A stretch of DNA of 45,591 nt, taken from assembly GCF_003248505.1 (NCBI RefSeq), contig NZ_QFOA01000021.1, positions 1 to 45,591 of the forward strand. The letters run 5' to 3'. This DNA comes from Sphingobium sp. (lineage in GTDB: Bacteria > Pseudomonadota > Alphaproteobacteria > Sphingomonadales > Sphingomonadaceae). Position 1 is the first letter of the stretch. Every line of letters starts with the position of its first letter. Under the pieces are notes generated by a model that saw nothing but the letters and a program-made list of their open reading frames with translations, did not search any database and was not told the origin of the DNA. Shown one piece after another: positions 17,995-25,354 of this stretch. The position numbers and the translations under genes were made by a program.

Positions 17995-19239
17995 ATGCGT
18001 TCACGTTCCGTCATTTTCAACCTTTCTCAGTTTCTCGTGGCAACCGCGTTGATCGCAAGTCCGGCGCTCGCCAAGAAGAAGGTCCCTCCGGTCGCCGGAC
18101 CGCCCATCCTCATGTCCGACAGCTTCCGCGCATCCGTGCAGGCTGCACAAAATGCGTTGCGGGCGCGCGATGCAGCAGCCGCGCAGTCGAGCATATCCGC
18201 GCTTATGCCGAGCAACGATTTCGAAGCCTATGTCGCTGCCGGGCTTCGTTTCGAACTCGCATCGCAAAAGCTCGACCCGCAGGCCCAGCGCATCGCGCTG
18301 ACCGACATGTTCAAAACCAATTCCGTGCCCAAGACCGATGCACCGCGCCTCCGGTTCGCGGCGGCCTATCTGTCGTATAAGGTTGGCAATTATGACGACG
18401 CGATCGCGCAGCTCGATTATGCCAAGACGCTTGGCTATGACGGCGTCGATGCATTGATGTTGCGGTCCGACATCGCTCTTCGCCGGAACAAGCCCAAGGA
18501 AGCCCGCCCATTAGTTCAGCAGGCGATCATGGCGCAGAAGGCGGCTGGTAAGGAAGTTCCCGTCGCCTGGCTGGATAAGGCCATCTCCATGGCTTACCAA
18601 GCTGGCGATTGGACGGAAGTGGGTCAGCTTTATCGTGAAAGGCTGAGCCGTATCGACAACAAGGAAGAATGGCGGACGGCGCTGGTCAACTATCAGGCCG
18701 CGGCCGAGATCGAACCGCAGCTTCAGCTAGACCTCTATCGCCTGCAGGCCGCGAACGGTGCGATGGCAAGCGAACGCGATTATCAGGCATATGCGCAGGC
18801 TGCCGAAAAGGCGGGCTATTTTTCCGAAGCGAAGACAATCATCGAATCCGGTCGATCGGCAGGCAAGCTCACGACCACCCATTCGAGTACCAGCCAGATT
18901 TTGAAAGCGGTAACGCCCAAGGCGCCCAAGGAAATCGCAGCGCTCCCGGCTTTGGCCAAGAAGGCGGCGGCTTCCAGCAACGGCAAGGATGCGCTGGCCG
19001 TTGCGGACGACTATTTCTCGCTGGCGCAATATCCGCAGGCCGCCGAGCAATATCGCGCTGCTCTGACCAAGGGCGGCATCGACAGCAATCGCGTCAACAC
19101 TCGTCTTGGCGTAGCGCTCGCGCGGTCGGGCGATCTGCCCGGAGCGCGCGCTGCATTGGCTCAAGTAGGCGGCAGTTGGGCGGCGGTCGCGGGCTTCTGG
19201 TCAGTGTGGGTGGACCACAAGGATCAGAAGGCCGCGTGA
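17995..19239 (+). CDS. Exported TPR-like helical repeat protein (paralogue 2)
   Basis: A 414-residue paralogue of the preceding gene: signal peptide (MRSRSVIFN then a hydrophobic core, cut near ALAKKK) and several Ala-rich helix-pair repeats (VQAAQNALRARDAAAAQSSI, YKVGNYDDAIAQLDYAKTLG, LAQYPQAAEQYRAALTKGG). The ending (NTRLGVALARSGDLPGARAAL) matches the C-terminal block of paralogue 1. ATG 17995 is chosen because it opens the signal peptide, with GGGGGAGG upstream; the frame is open from 17950. Function is unknown. Confidence 0.75.
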   Translation: MRSRSVIFNLSQFLVATALIASPALAKKKVPPVAGPPILMSDSFRASVQAAQNALRARDAAAAQSSISALMPSNDFEAYVAAGLRFELASQKLDPQAQRIALTDMFKTNSVPKTDAPRLRFAAAYLSYKVGNYDDAIAQLDYAKTLGYDGVDALMLRSDIALRRNKPKEARPLVQQAIMAQKAAGKEVPVAWLDKAISMAYQAGDWTEVGQLYRERLSRIDNKEEWRTALVNYQAAAEIEPQLQLDLYRLQAANGAMASERDYQAYAQAAEKAGYFSEAKTIIESGRSAGKLTTTHSSTSQILKAVTPKAPKEIAALPALAKKAAASSNGKDALAVADDYFSLAQYPQAAEQYRAALTKGGIDSNRVNTRLGVALARSGDLPGARAALAQVGGSWAAVAGFWSVWVDHKDQKAA

Positions 19240-19253
19240 CGGCCTGCTGACCG

Positions 19254-19279
19254 GTCCCGCTTCATATAGGAAGCGGGAC
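19254..19279. terminator. Perfect 10-bp hairpin between convergent genes
   Basis: GTCCCGCTTC (19254-19263) and GAAGCGGGAC (19270-19279) form a perfect stem with a 6-base loop. It lies at the convergent ends of TPR paralogue 2 and the Lrp gene and overlaps the last codons of the latter. There is no T-run on either side, so intrinsic termination is possible but not assured. Confidence 0.4.
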
Positions 19280-19735
19280 ACCCGGGAGATTCTTCGACGT
19301 TCTGATGGTGAGCGACGTCTTGACGCTCACCACATTGGGAGCAGGCGTCAGTTTCGAAGTCAGAAACTGCTGGAAACCTTGAAGATCTTTCGCAACGACC
19401 TTCAGGATGAAGTCGATCTCGCCATTGAGCATATGGCATTCGCGCACTTCTGGAAGACCGGCCACATGGTCCTGAAACGCCTTCAGGTCTGCCTCCGCCT
19501 GGCTTTTGAGGCTGACCATCGCGAAAACGGTGATGGTGTAGCCCAGCATGGATGGGTCTACCACGGCATGGTATGCCGTGATCGCCCCCGCCTCTTCCAA
19601 CGCCCGCACCCGGCGCAGGCATGGCGGCGCGGTCAAGCCGACCTTGCGCGCGAGTTCCACGTTGGTCATCCTGCCGTTTTCCTGCAATTCTCCCAGAATT
19701 TGCAGATCGATGTCATCGATATTTGGGCCCGCCAT
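19262..19735 (-). CDS. Lrp/AsnC-family transcriptional regulator
   Basis: A 157-residue regulator with the family layout. An N-terminal winged helix-turn-helix (DIDLQILGELQENGRMTNVELARKVGLTAPPCLRRVRALEEAG, residues about 8-50) is followed by a RAM/effector-binding domain that forms an alpha-beta sandwich. The domain includes the signature DPSMLGYTITVFAMVSLKS and the central VRECHMLNGEIDFILKV. Such proteins form dimers to octamers and respond to amino acids. The ligand and targets cannot be told, since its nearest divergent gene is the histidine-kinase-like gene 200 bases away. Confidence 0.93.
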   Translation of the reverse strand: MAGPNIDDIDLQILGELQENGRMTNVELARKVGLTAPPCLRRVRALEEAGAITAYHAVVDPSMLGYTITVFAMVSLKSQAEADLKAFQDHVAGLPEVRECHMLNGEIDFILKVVAKDLQGFQQFLTSKLTPAPNVVSVKTSLTIRTSKNLPGVPLPI

Positions 19736-19937
19736 TATCCGAATTATTTCCTGTCCAGTTTATACCGGCGATCATAATAAAATTTCACCGTATTGCAATT
19801 GTCCCACTATGCGACGTTCGCATTAGATCGCAGCGGCTTACATCCTCTTTCCCTTTGGATGCCAACCGCCTAATGCTGTCGCGACGCGTCCAGACAGCTC
19901 TAACTGGCCCGCGTGATCGAAAACTACGGGGATTTTG

Positions 19938-21653
19938 GTGCGTTTCAACGACCTGATGCAGACAGTGTTGGCAGCAGGCGACGGCGGCGGCCCGAATCCT
20001 GTGACGCTTTGGCGCCAATGTGTCGATCTGCTGGCGCAACGGGACAGGACGGGGCGATCGGATTTTTCGGATGAAGAACGAGCGGCTCTGATTGAGCGCC
20101 TGGCTGGTTTGCGTAATCAATTGAACGAAACCCAGCGGCTTGCCACGGTGGTCGAGCTGGGCGGGCGGCTTCGTTCGCCAATCCTCACCAAATTCTTTTG
20201 CGACGATCGGCCATCGGTTACCGCCGCAGCCATAGCGCGGGCGCAGTTGCCCGATGCAGCCTGGGTTGCCATGCTGCCCGAACTGGGGCCAACGGCGCGG
20301 GGAGTCCTGCGCAGCCGCCGGGATATCGGCCATGCTACGCGCAAGGCGCTGGAGGCATTCGGTGCGCATGATCTGGTGCTGACGACGGCGCGGGATGACA
20401 TGGTGGGGGTGCCCGATCTGCTGCTAACGGCGGACATGGAACCTCAAGATGCGCGGCCGCGTATGGGGGCTGCGAAGGTTACGCCGCTGCGCCGCCCCGT
20501 CGGGGACGAGTCTCAGATTCGCAATCTTGTGGACCGCATCGCCCGCTTTACCAGCGAGCGCAAGGTGACGGAGGTGGAGCGCTCGGCATCGCTCGACGTT
20601 CCCAACACCATCCCTGGCACATTTGCTTTCGAAACCGACGCGGTCGGCATCATCCGTTGGGTGGACAAAGGGCCCCGCGCTGCCTTGGTGGGCCTGTCGC
20701 TGGCGGACCCGTCCTATGGACATAGCAGCGGACCCGATGGATATGTCGCAGGCGCATTCCGACGTCGGAGCGGGTTTCAGAGCGGTCGGTTTACAATCAT
20801 CGGCGGCGCGATGGCGGGCGAGTGGCGACTGTCGGCGACGCCGTATTTCGATCGGCAGAGCGGTCGTTTCGAGGGGTTCAGAGGCGAGGCTCGTCGACCC
20901 TATCTCCACGAGGTTGCCCATGGCGATCCTGCCGCTGACATGGCCGTGGCGGGGCTCTCGCCCGATTCCCTGCGTCAACTTGTTCACGAATTGCGTACCC
21001 CCCTTAATGCCATCCTGGGTTTCGCCGAAATCATCGAGCAGGAGATGTTCGGTCCGGCGGGAGCGCAATACAAAGATATGGCCGGAAAGATCGTGGCGGA
21101 CGCGCAACATCTATTGGTGGCATTCGACGATCTGGAGCTTGCCGCGAAGATCACGGAGCGTGATGGAAACAGGGGATCGGGAACGGTCGATCCCACGCTG
21201 CTTCTGACTCAGATTATGGCGCGTTTCCGCGATATGGCGGATCGTCGGATCGAGATCGAAATCGCTCCGCAATTGCCGCCCATGCTTGTAGAGGCGGTAC
21301 AGGGGGAACGGATGATCCAGCACCTGTTCCGCACGCTTGTTTCCGTCTCGCTACCAGATGAAGCGGTTCGGGGAAACTGCCGCTATCAGGCCGACGGTCC
21401 GACCGGGAGGATCGTGCTGGCATTGGACAGGCCCGCCTCGCTGGCTGGCAGGGAGGAGGGTGACCTTCTCGATCCATCATACGACCAGGATGGGCAGTGG
21501 CCGGACGGCCCTTTGCTGGGACTGGGCTTTTCCCTCCGCCTGATCCGCAGTCTTGCGTCGGCGTGCGGAGGGGGGCTGGATATCGCCGTCGATCGTTTTC
21601 TGCTGAGCGTGCCTGCTACGACTGCGGTCACCGAAGTCGCGGATCAGGCCTGA
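19938..21653 (+). CDS. Histidine-kinase-like sensor protein with a degenerate ATP-binding domain
   Basis: A protein of about 571 residues without membrane segments. The N-terminal third is an Ala/Arg/Leu-rich helical region of HEAT-like look and a linker follows. A PAS-like segment sits around residues 235-310 (GIIRWVDKGPRAALVGLSLADP and later GRFTIIGGAMAGEWRLSATPYFD). Then comes a DHp helix with the H-box SLRQLVHELRTPLNAILGF. In the C-terminal region only GLGFSLRLIRSLA (G2-box type) is recognisable: the N-box Asn and the DxGxG G1 box are not found, so ATP binding is doubtful. The start is GTG 19938 (or TTG 19935). The 200 bases before it contain only the divergent promoters. Confidence 0.8.
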   Translation: MRFNDLMQTVLAAGDGGGPNPVTLWRQCVDLLAQRDRTGRSDFSDEERAALIERLAGLRNQLNETQRLATVVELGGRLRSPILTKFFCDDRPSVTAAAIARAQLPDAAWVAMLPELGPTARGVLRSRRDIGHATRKALEAFGAHDLVLTTARDDMVGVPDLLLTADMEPQDARPRMGAAKVTPLRRPVGDESQIRNLVDRIARFTSERKVTEVERSASLDVPNTIPGTFAFETDAVGIIRWVDKGPRAALVGLSLADPSYGHSSGPDGYVAGAFRRRSGFQSGRFTIIGGAMAGEWRLSATPYFDRQSGRFEGFRGEARRPYLHEVAHGDPAADMAVAGLSPDSLRQLVHELRTPLNAILGFAEIIEQEMFGPAGAQYKDMAGKIVADAQHLLVAFDDLELAAKITERDGNRGSGTVDPTLLLTQIMARFRDMADRRIEIEIAPQLPPMLVEAVQGERMIQHLFRTLVSVSLPDEAVRGNCRYQADGPTGRIVLALDRPASLAGREEGDLLDPSYDQDGQWPDGPLLGLGFSLRLIRSLASACGGGLDIAVDRFLLSVPATTAVTEVADQA

Positions 21654-21690
21654 AACCCTATCTCAAGATTTGATCGATAGTGCTGCCTTC

Positions 21691-22737
21691 ATGAACGGTC
21701 CTGACCATGACGGCAACTTGTTGGCTCCCCCGCTCGATGAGGACCGTATCACGCTCGATCGCGCCTTTGGCACACGTTTCATGCTCTTCATCGACACTGA
21801 GGAAGAATTTGACTGGGATGCGCCGTTCAGCCGCGAAAGGCACAGTGTCAGCGCTTTGAACGGGATGACGCGTGGTCAGGGCTATTTCGCGTCGGCGGCT
21901 GTCAAACCTGTTTATGTCGCGGATTACCCCGTCGTCGATCATGACGCGGCTGCTGCGCTCATCGGACAGTGGGTCGCGGACGGTGAGGCGGATGTGGGCG
22001 CGCACCTGCATCCCTGGGTCAACCCGCCGTATGTAGAGGCGGTAAACGCCGCCAATAGCTATGTCGGTTTCCTGCCCGCCGAGGTCGAACGCGCCAAACT
22101 TGAAACTTTGTGCGACCGCATGGAGGGGCGTTTTGGCAATCGCCCCATCGCCTATCGCGCCGGGCGTTATGGCGTAGGTCCCAATAGCGGTCGGTTGCTG
22201 GAGGAAGCGGGTTTTCGTCTCGACACATCTGTCAGGAGCCGATTCGATTATAGCGGCCAGCATGGCCCGGATTTCAGCGCGTTGCCGCAATCGCCTTACT
22301 GGGCGGGACCGGGACGAAAGCTGGTGGAACTGCCCCTTTCCACCGCCTTCATCGGATTGCTGCGCGGTGGGGGCGAGCGGTTGTATCGAAGCGTTCAGTC
22401 AGTGGGACCGCTGGCAGGTGTGATGGCTCGGGCTCGACTGCTGAGCCGCGTTCCCCTGACGCCGGAGGGAATTTCCGCTGTAGAGGCTATCGCTGCAATC
22501 GACGCCCTGATGGAAGAGGGTGTTCCGGTATTGAACTTCAACTTCCATTCTCCGACGCTTGAGCCGGGGCATACGCCCTATGTGCGCGATGAGAGCGACC
22601 GGGCGAGTTTCTATCGATGGTGGGATCAGGTACTCGATCACCTCGCCATGCGAGGCGTGAAGGCAGCAAGTCTGGACGAGTTGCTGGCGGCCGTTCCGCC
22701 GCGAACCGGACTTGCAAAGCGGCCTGATGCTGCCTAA
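21691..22737 (+). CDS. Polysaccharide deacetylase-family protein (WalW-like)
   Basis: A NodB-fold hydrolase candidate of about 348 residues. The N-terminal FIDTEEEFDWDAPFSRE provides the Asp and Glu cluster seen in this group. VGAHLHPWVNPP holds the His pair of the metal site and IAYRAGRYGVGPNSGRLL the Arg-containing motif. LNFNFHSPTLEPGHTPYV near the end is the last motif. I associate this pattern with WalW-like deacetylases of cell-surface polysaccharide loci; this is from memory. No signal peptide is seen, which is odd for an extracellular deacetylase. ATG 21691 lacks a clear ribosome site; a TTG at 21670 is the alternative. It is the last core gene before the tRNA. Confidence 0.78.
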   Translation: MNGPDHDGNLLAPPLDEDRITLDRAFGTRFMLFIDTEEEFDWDAPFSRERHSVSALNGMTRGQGYFASAAVKPVYVADYPVVDHDAAAALIGQWVADGEADVGAHLHPWVNPPYVEAVNAANSYVGFLPAEVERAKLETLCDRMEGRFGNRPIAYRAGRYGVGPNSGRLLEEAGFRLDTSVRSRFDYSGQHGPDFSALPQSPYWAGPGRKLVELPLSTAFIGLLRGGGERLYRSVQSVGPLAGVMARARLLSRVPLTPEGISAVEAIAAIDALMEEGVPVLNFNFHSPTLEPGHTPYVRDESDRASFYRWWDQVLDHLAMRGVKAASLDELLAAVPPRTGLAKRPDAA

Positions 22738-22752
22738 TCCGCGTTTCAGGTG

Positions 22753-22828
22753 GGGCCTGTAGCTCAATGGTTAGAGCTGGCCGCTCATAACGGCTAGGTT
22801 GCGGGTTCGAGTCCTGCCGGGCCCACCA
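22753..22828 (+). tRNA. tRNA with anticodon CAT, probably tRNA-Ile2 (lysidine type)
   Basis: A complete 76-base cloverleaf including the encoded CCA. The acceptor arm GGGCCTG pairs with CGGGCCC, the D arm is GCTC/GAGC, and the anticodon arm GGCCG/CGGCT encloses the loop CTCATAA (anticodon CAT at 22786-22788). The T arm is GCGGG/CCTGC. The short D loop (AATGGTTA) matches the tRNA-Ile2 type, in which C34 is changed to lysidine by TilS, better than elongator tRNA-Met. Both read CAT, so the identity is not certain. An integrase gene follows 162 bases downstream, marking the tRNA as the likely attachment site. Confidence 0.9.
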
Positions 22829-22903
22829 AATATTGCTTCCAAGACAGTTCTGATGCTATAATAAACCTCTGAAATATTGGGGTTTTTCAGCGTTTTTGCT
22901 GTT

Positions 22904-22936
22904 CAGGACAGGTCAGGACAGACCAGGACAGTTCAG
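22904..22936 (+). repeat. Three 10-bp direct repeats CAGGACAG-NN before the integrase
   Basis: CAGGACAG occurs at 22904, 22914 and 22924, exactly one helical turn apart, with CAG again at 22934. The set lies between the tRNA and the integrase start (55 bases before the ATG). The spacing suits arm-type integrase or excisionase binding sites, or autoregulation of int. Confidence 0.7.
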
Positions 22937-22990
22937 CGACTCTGTGGGCATAATTGCGGGCATGGCGGGCCGATTTGAGGGTATAATCTC

Positions 22991-24322
22991 ATGTCGCTTA
23001 CCATCGTCGAAATTAAGAATGCCAAGCCTCAGGCCAGCGATTACCGCCTTGCCGATTCTCAAGGGCTTTTTCTCCACGTCACCTCAGCCGGCGGAAAATT
23101 CTGGCGGTACCGATATCGGATCGGCCCCAAGGAAAAGACGCTCACCCTTGGCCGCTATCCCGAGATGGGGCTCGTCGCGGCACGGGAGGCCCATCATGAG
23201 GCACGCAAGCTCGTCTCTGAAGGCAAGGATCCGGCGCTGGAAAAGCAGAAGGCCAAGATCGCCAGGATTGAGGCCGCGAAGATAACCTTCAGGAAGCTTG
23301 CCGAAGAATGGCTAGCCGACCAGGAGCCGATCTGGTCGGTCTCGAACGCCAAGCGGGTTCGCCACCGATTTGAACGCGACCTCTATCCCCTGTTCGGTAA
23401 TCTTCCGATCGGCCAGATCGAGAGCGCGTCCATTCTGCGCGCGCTCCGGAAGATCGAGGCGAGGGGCTCCATCGAAACCGCCAAGCGCGTCCGTGGCTAC
23501 ATAAAAAGTGTCTTCCGGCGCGCAAAGGGGGAGGGGCTCGTCGAACATGCGATCCTGCTGGAGATCGACGAGATAAAGGATGCGCTCAAGCCGGCGCGTC
23601 GAGGATCGAAACAGCCAGCGATTACAGAAGTGTCTGACGTTCTGGAATTTCAAAAGGTAGTGGATCGGTCCACCTCGAGTCTGACCGTCAAGCTTGCCTC
23701 AAGGCTTTTGGCCTTAACCCTGGTCCGGGTGGGCGTGCTGCGAACGGCTCTCTGGAGCGAATTTGAAGGCATTGATTGGGATAATCCGGACGCAATACCG
23801 AATGCACCCATCTGGCGTATCCCTGCGAGCCGTATGAAGCTCGACGTCGAGGACAAAGGCAATCCAGCTTTCGGGCATGATGTGCCGCTGCCACATCAGG
23901 CCGTTGAAGTGCTCCGCGCGCTGCGGCCGTTGACGGGCGGCTTCGCACTCCTCTTTCCTAATGCGAAATCATGGCGAAAGCCGATTTCCGATGCGGCTCT
24001 AAGCACGATGTACAAACGCATGGGACGAGGGCGATACAAGAATGTGATGGTGCCCCACGGCTGGAGATCGTCATTCTCGACCATCATGAATGAGCGGGCG
24101 GCCGAGCTAGGCCGTGATGGAGACCGGATGATGATCGATATGGTCCTGGCTCATGTTCCGCCGGGGGTGTCCGCGTCGGAATGGTCCTATAACCGATCCC
24201 GTTACCGCAAGCCGCGGGGGGCACTCGTTCAGGTTTGGGCCGACCTCATCACTAGTAGTCTCGACCCCGCGCATGCGGTGGTCAGCCGGTATCTGAACGG
24301 TAGCCTAGAGGATCTGCGATGA
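22991..24322 (+). CDS. P4-type tyrosine integrase of a genomic island
   Basis: A 443-residue site-specific recombinase. The N-terminal DUF4102 arm-binding domain (YRLADSQGLFLHVTSAGGKFW, TLGRYPEMGLVAAREAH) and a core-binding domain (about 95-190) precede the catalytic domain. Catalytic residues are visible: Arg in LTLVRVGVLRTALWSEF, His and Arg in VPHGWRSSF, His in LAHVPPG and the nucleophile Tyr in SEWSYNRSRY. It is next to the tRNA, as expected for islands that insert into tRNA 3' ends. Its last 41 bases overlap the convergent AlpA gene. Confidence 0.93.
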   Translation: MSLTIVEIKNAKPQASDYRLADSQGLFLHVTSAGGKFWRYRYRIGPKEKTLTLGRYPEMGLVAAREAHHEARKLVSEGKDPALEKQKAKIARIEAAKITFRKLAEEWLADQEPIWSVSNAKRVRHRFERDLYPLFGNLPIGQIESASILRALRKIEARGSIETAKRVRGYIKSVFRRAKGEGLVEHAILLEIDEIKDALKPARRGSKQPAITEVSDVLEFQKVVDRSTSSLTVKLASRLLALTLVRVGVLRTALWSEFEGIDWDNPDAIPNAPIWRIPASRMKLDVEDKGNPAFGHDVPLPHQAVEVLRALRPLTGGFALLFPNAKSWRKPISDAALSTMYKRMGRGRYKNVMVPHGWRSSFSTIMNERAAELGRDGDRMMIDMVLAHVPPGVSASEWSYNRSRYRKPRGALVQVWADLITSSLDPAHAVVSRYLNGSLEDLR

Positions 24323-24554
24323 ACTCGTTAATGTCGCTTTCGTACCAGGCGATCGAGCGCAATCCGATTCGACGGCGACGAGGGAAACGGCCGGCGGTTT
24401 CCAGCCGATAGATAGCCGAAACGGACAGCCCGGTTTTTGCGGTGACATCAGGTTTCCGCAGTAGCCGGTCTGTCCGGCGGTCCTTTACATAAGTCGATTC
24501 TGGGTCTGTATCGGGCGCTGTACCCACAGAATTTTGAGATATATCAGACTTCAT
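24282..24554 (-). CDS. AlpA-family excisionase/regulator
   Basis: A 90-residue DNA-binding protein. After a disordered 30-residue leader it has the AlpA/MerR-like helix-turn-helix LLRKPDVTAKTGLSVSAIYRLETAGRFPRRRRIGLRSIAWYESDI, which ends in the usual W-x-x-x-(D/E)-(I/V) segment. AlpA controls integrase expression and excision in P4-like elements. It starts at ATG 24554 with GAGGG 6 bases upstream. It converges on the integrase with a 41-base overlap, an arrangement that allows antisense control. Confidence 0.85.
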   Translation of the reverse strand: MKSDISQNSVGTAPDTDPESTYVKDRRTDRLLRKPDVTAKTGLSVSAIYRLETAGRFPRRRRIGLRSIAWYESDINEFIADPLGYRSDTG

Positions 24555-25004
24555 GGCGTACCCTCATCAAGAAGGTCTGCCCGCTAACGCCGAGTATGCC
24601 GCAACAATGGTGGAACAGCAATGGCATCCAATTAGCTATTGGAGGACCGCCAAGTTTCGCGGCCGACCGTGTTTTTTTGAAGCGCCAATCTTCTTCGCTG
24701 GTTTTGCTGACATCGCGACGATGGCAGACACGTTCGAACAAGGCTGGGGTGAAGTTGGGGAGCAATAAACACGGTAAGTCATTCGACCAAGGCAAGGTCT
24801 GATGAAGAAGATGTCGCTATTTTTGATATTGCTAGTCAAATGAAACGGCAATTGCCTAATTGGTTGCGCGAACAAGATAATCGAGATTATGATGCAGGTA
24901 ATAACATCAGCCAGTTAAACTTGCGGAATATATTGAAGGACGCGCTCGAGAATAGCATTGTCCGCTCCCTTCCGTCAAATTGCATGCAATTCTGCATCGA
25001 TGTG
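24555..25004. other. AT-rich stretch without a convincing gene
   Basis: About 450 bases between the AlpA gene and the IS3 element. Several short reading frames (60-83 codons) overlap one another on both strands, and none shows a recognisable domain or clear coding character. From about 24770 the sequence is much more AT-rich than the rest of the window. This suggests foreign origin or a decayed gene. Confidence 0.5.
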
Positions 25005-25007
25005 TGA
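24840..25007 (+). pseudogene. Possible 5' fragment of a gene cut by the IS3 element
   Basis: From ATG 24840 a 55-codon frame (MKRQLPNWLREQDNRDYDA..., mixed polar composition) runs straight into the left end of the IS3 element. The TGA at the IS terminus serves as its stop. The frame is also open upstream to 24753. The peptide looks protein-like but I recognise no family. A truncated gene is only one reading; it may be chance. Confidence 0.22.
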
Positions 25008-25069
25008 GGTGGTGCCGGAAATCTGGACAGGATGCTAAGCTAATCCCGCGCTGATGGATTGGTACTGGA

Positions 25070-25354
25070 ATGAAGACGACGAGAAAGCGCTACAGCGCGG
25101 ATTTCAAAGCGAAGGTCGCGCTGGAGGCGATCCGGGGAGACCTGACGCTGGCGGAGTTGGCCGCCAAGCATGGCGTGCATCACACGATGATCGCGGCGTG
25201 GAAGCGGCAAGCCATCGACGGGATGGCAGGCACGTTCTCCGGGGCCGGTGATGCGATCAGGGCTGCCGGCGAGAGCGAGGTGGAAAAGCTGCACGCCAAG
25301 ATCGGGCAGTTGGTCTTGGAGCGGGATTTTTTAGCGAAAGCCTTCGGTCGATGA
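25070..25354 (+). CDS. IS3-family transposase OrfA
   Basis: The 94-residue N-terminal DNA-binding frame of an IS3-family transposase. It has the helix-turn-helix RYSADFKAKVALEAIRGDLTLAELAAKHGVHHTMIAAWKR, followed by a leucine-zipper-like helix (EVEKLHAKIGQLVLERDFL). Both are normal for OrfA, which binds the IS ends and limits transposition. Its stop overlaps the orfB start by 4 bases (ATGA). Confidence 0.93.
   Translation: MKTTRKRYSADFKAKVALEAIRGDLTLAELAAKHGVHHTMIAAWKRQAIDGMAGTFSGAGDAIRAAGESEVEKLHAKIGQLVLERDFLAKAFGR
25327..25333 (+). promoter_or_regulatory. -1 ribosomal frameshift heptamer T TTT TTA
   Basis: In the orfA frame the codons GAT TTT TTA present the classical X XXY YYZ heptamer. 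A -1 slip leads directly and without a stop into the orfB frame (passing through the orfB ATG). It would give a fused OrfAB transposase, the active form in IS3 elements. Confidence 0.8.

Noticed and set aside
22904..22936. Short repeats as a CRISPR array
   Set aside because: Units are 10 bp apart with no spacers and no cas genes nearby; phased protein sites explain them better.
24544..24802. Three short overlapping frames (68-83 codons) after the AlpA gene
   Set aside because: They overlap on both strands, lack domains and none has a persuasive start region; the stretch is reported as gene-poor.
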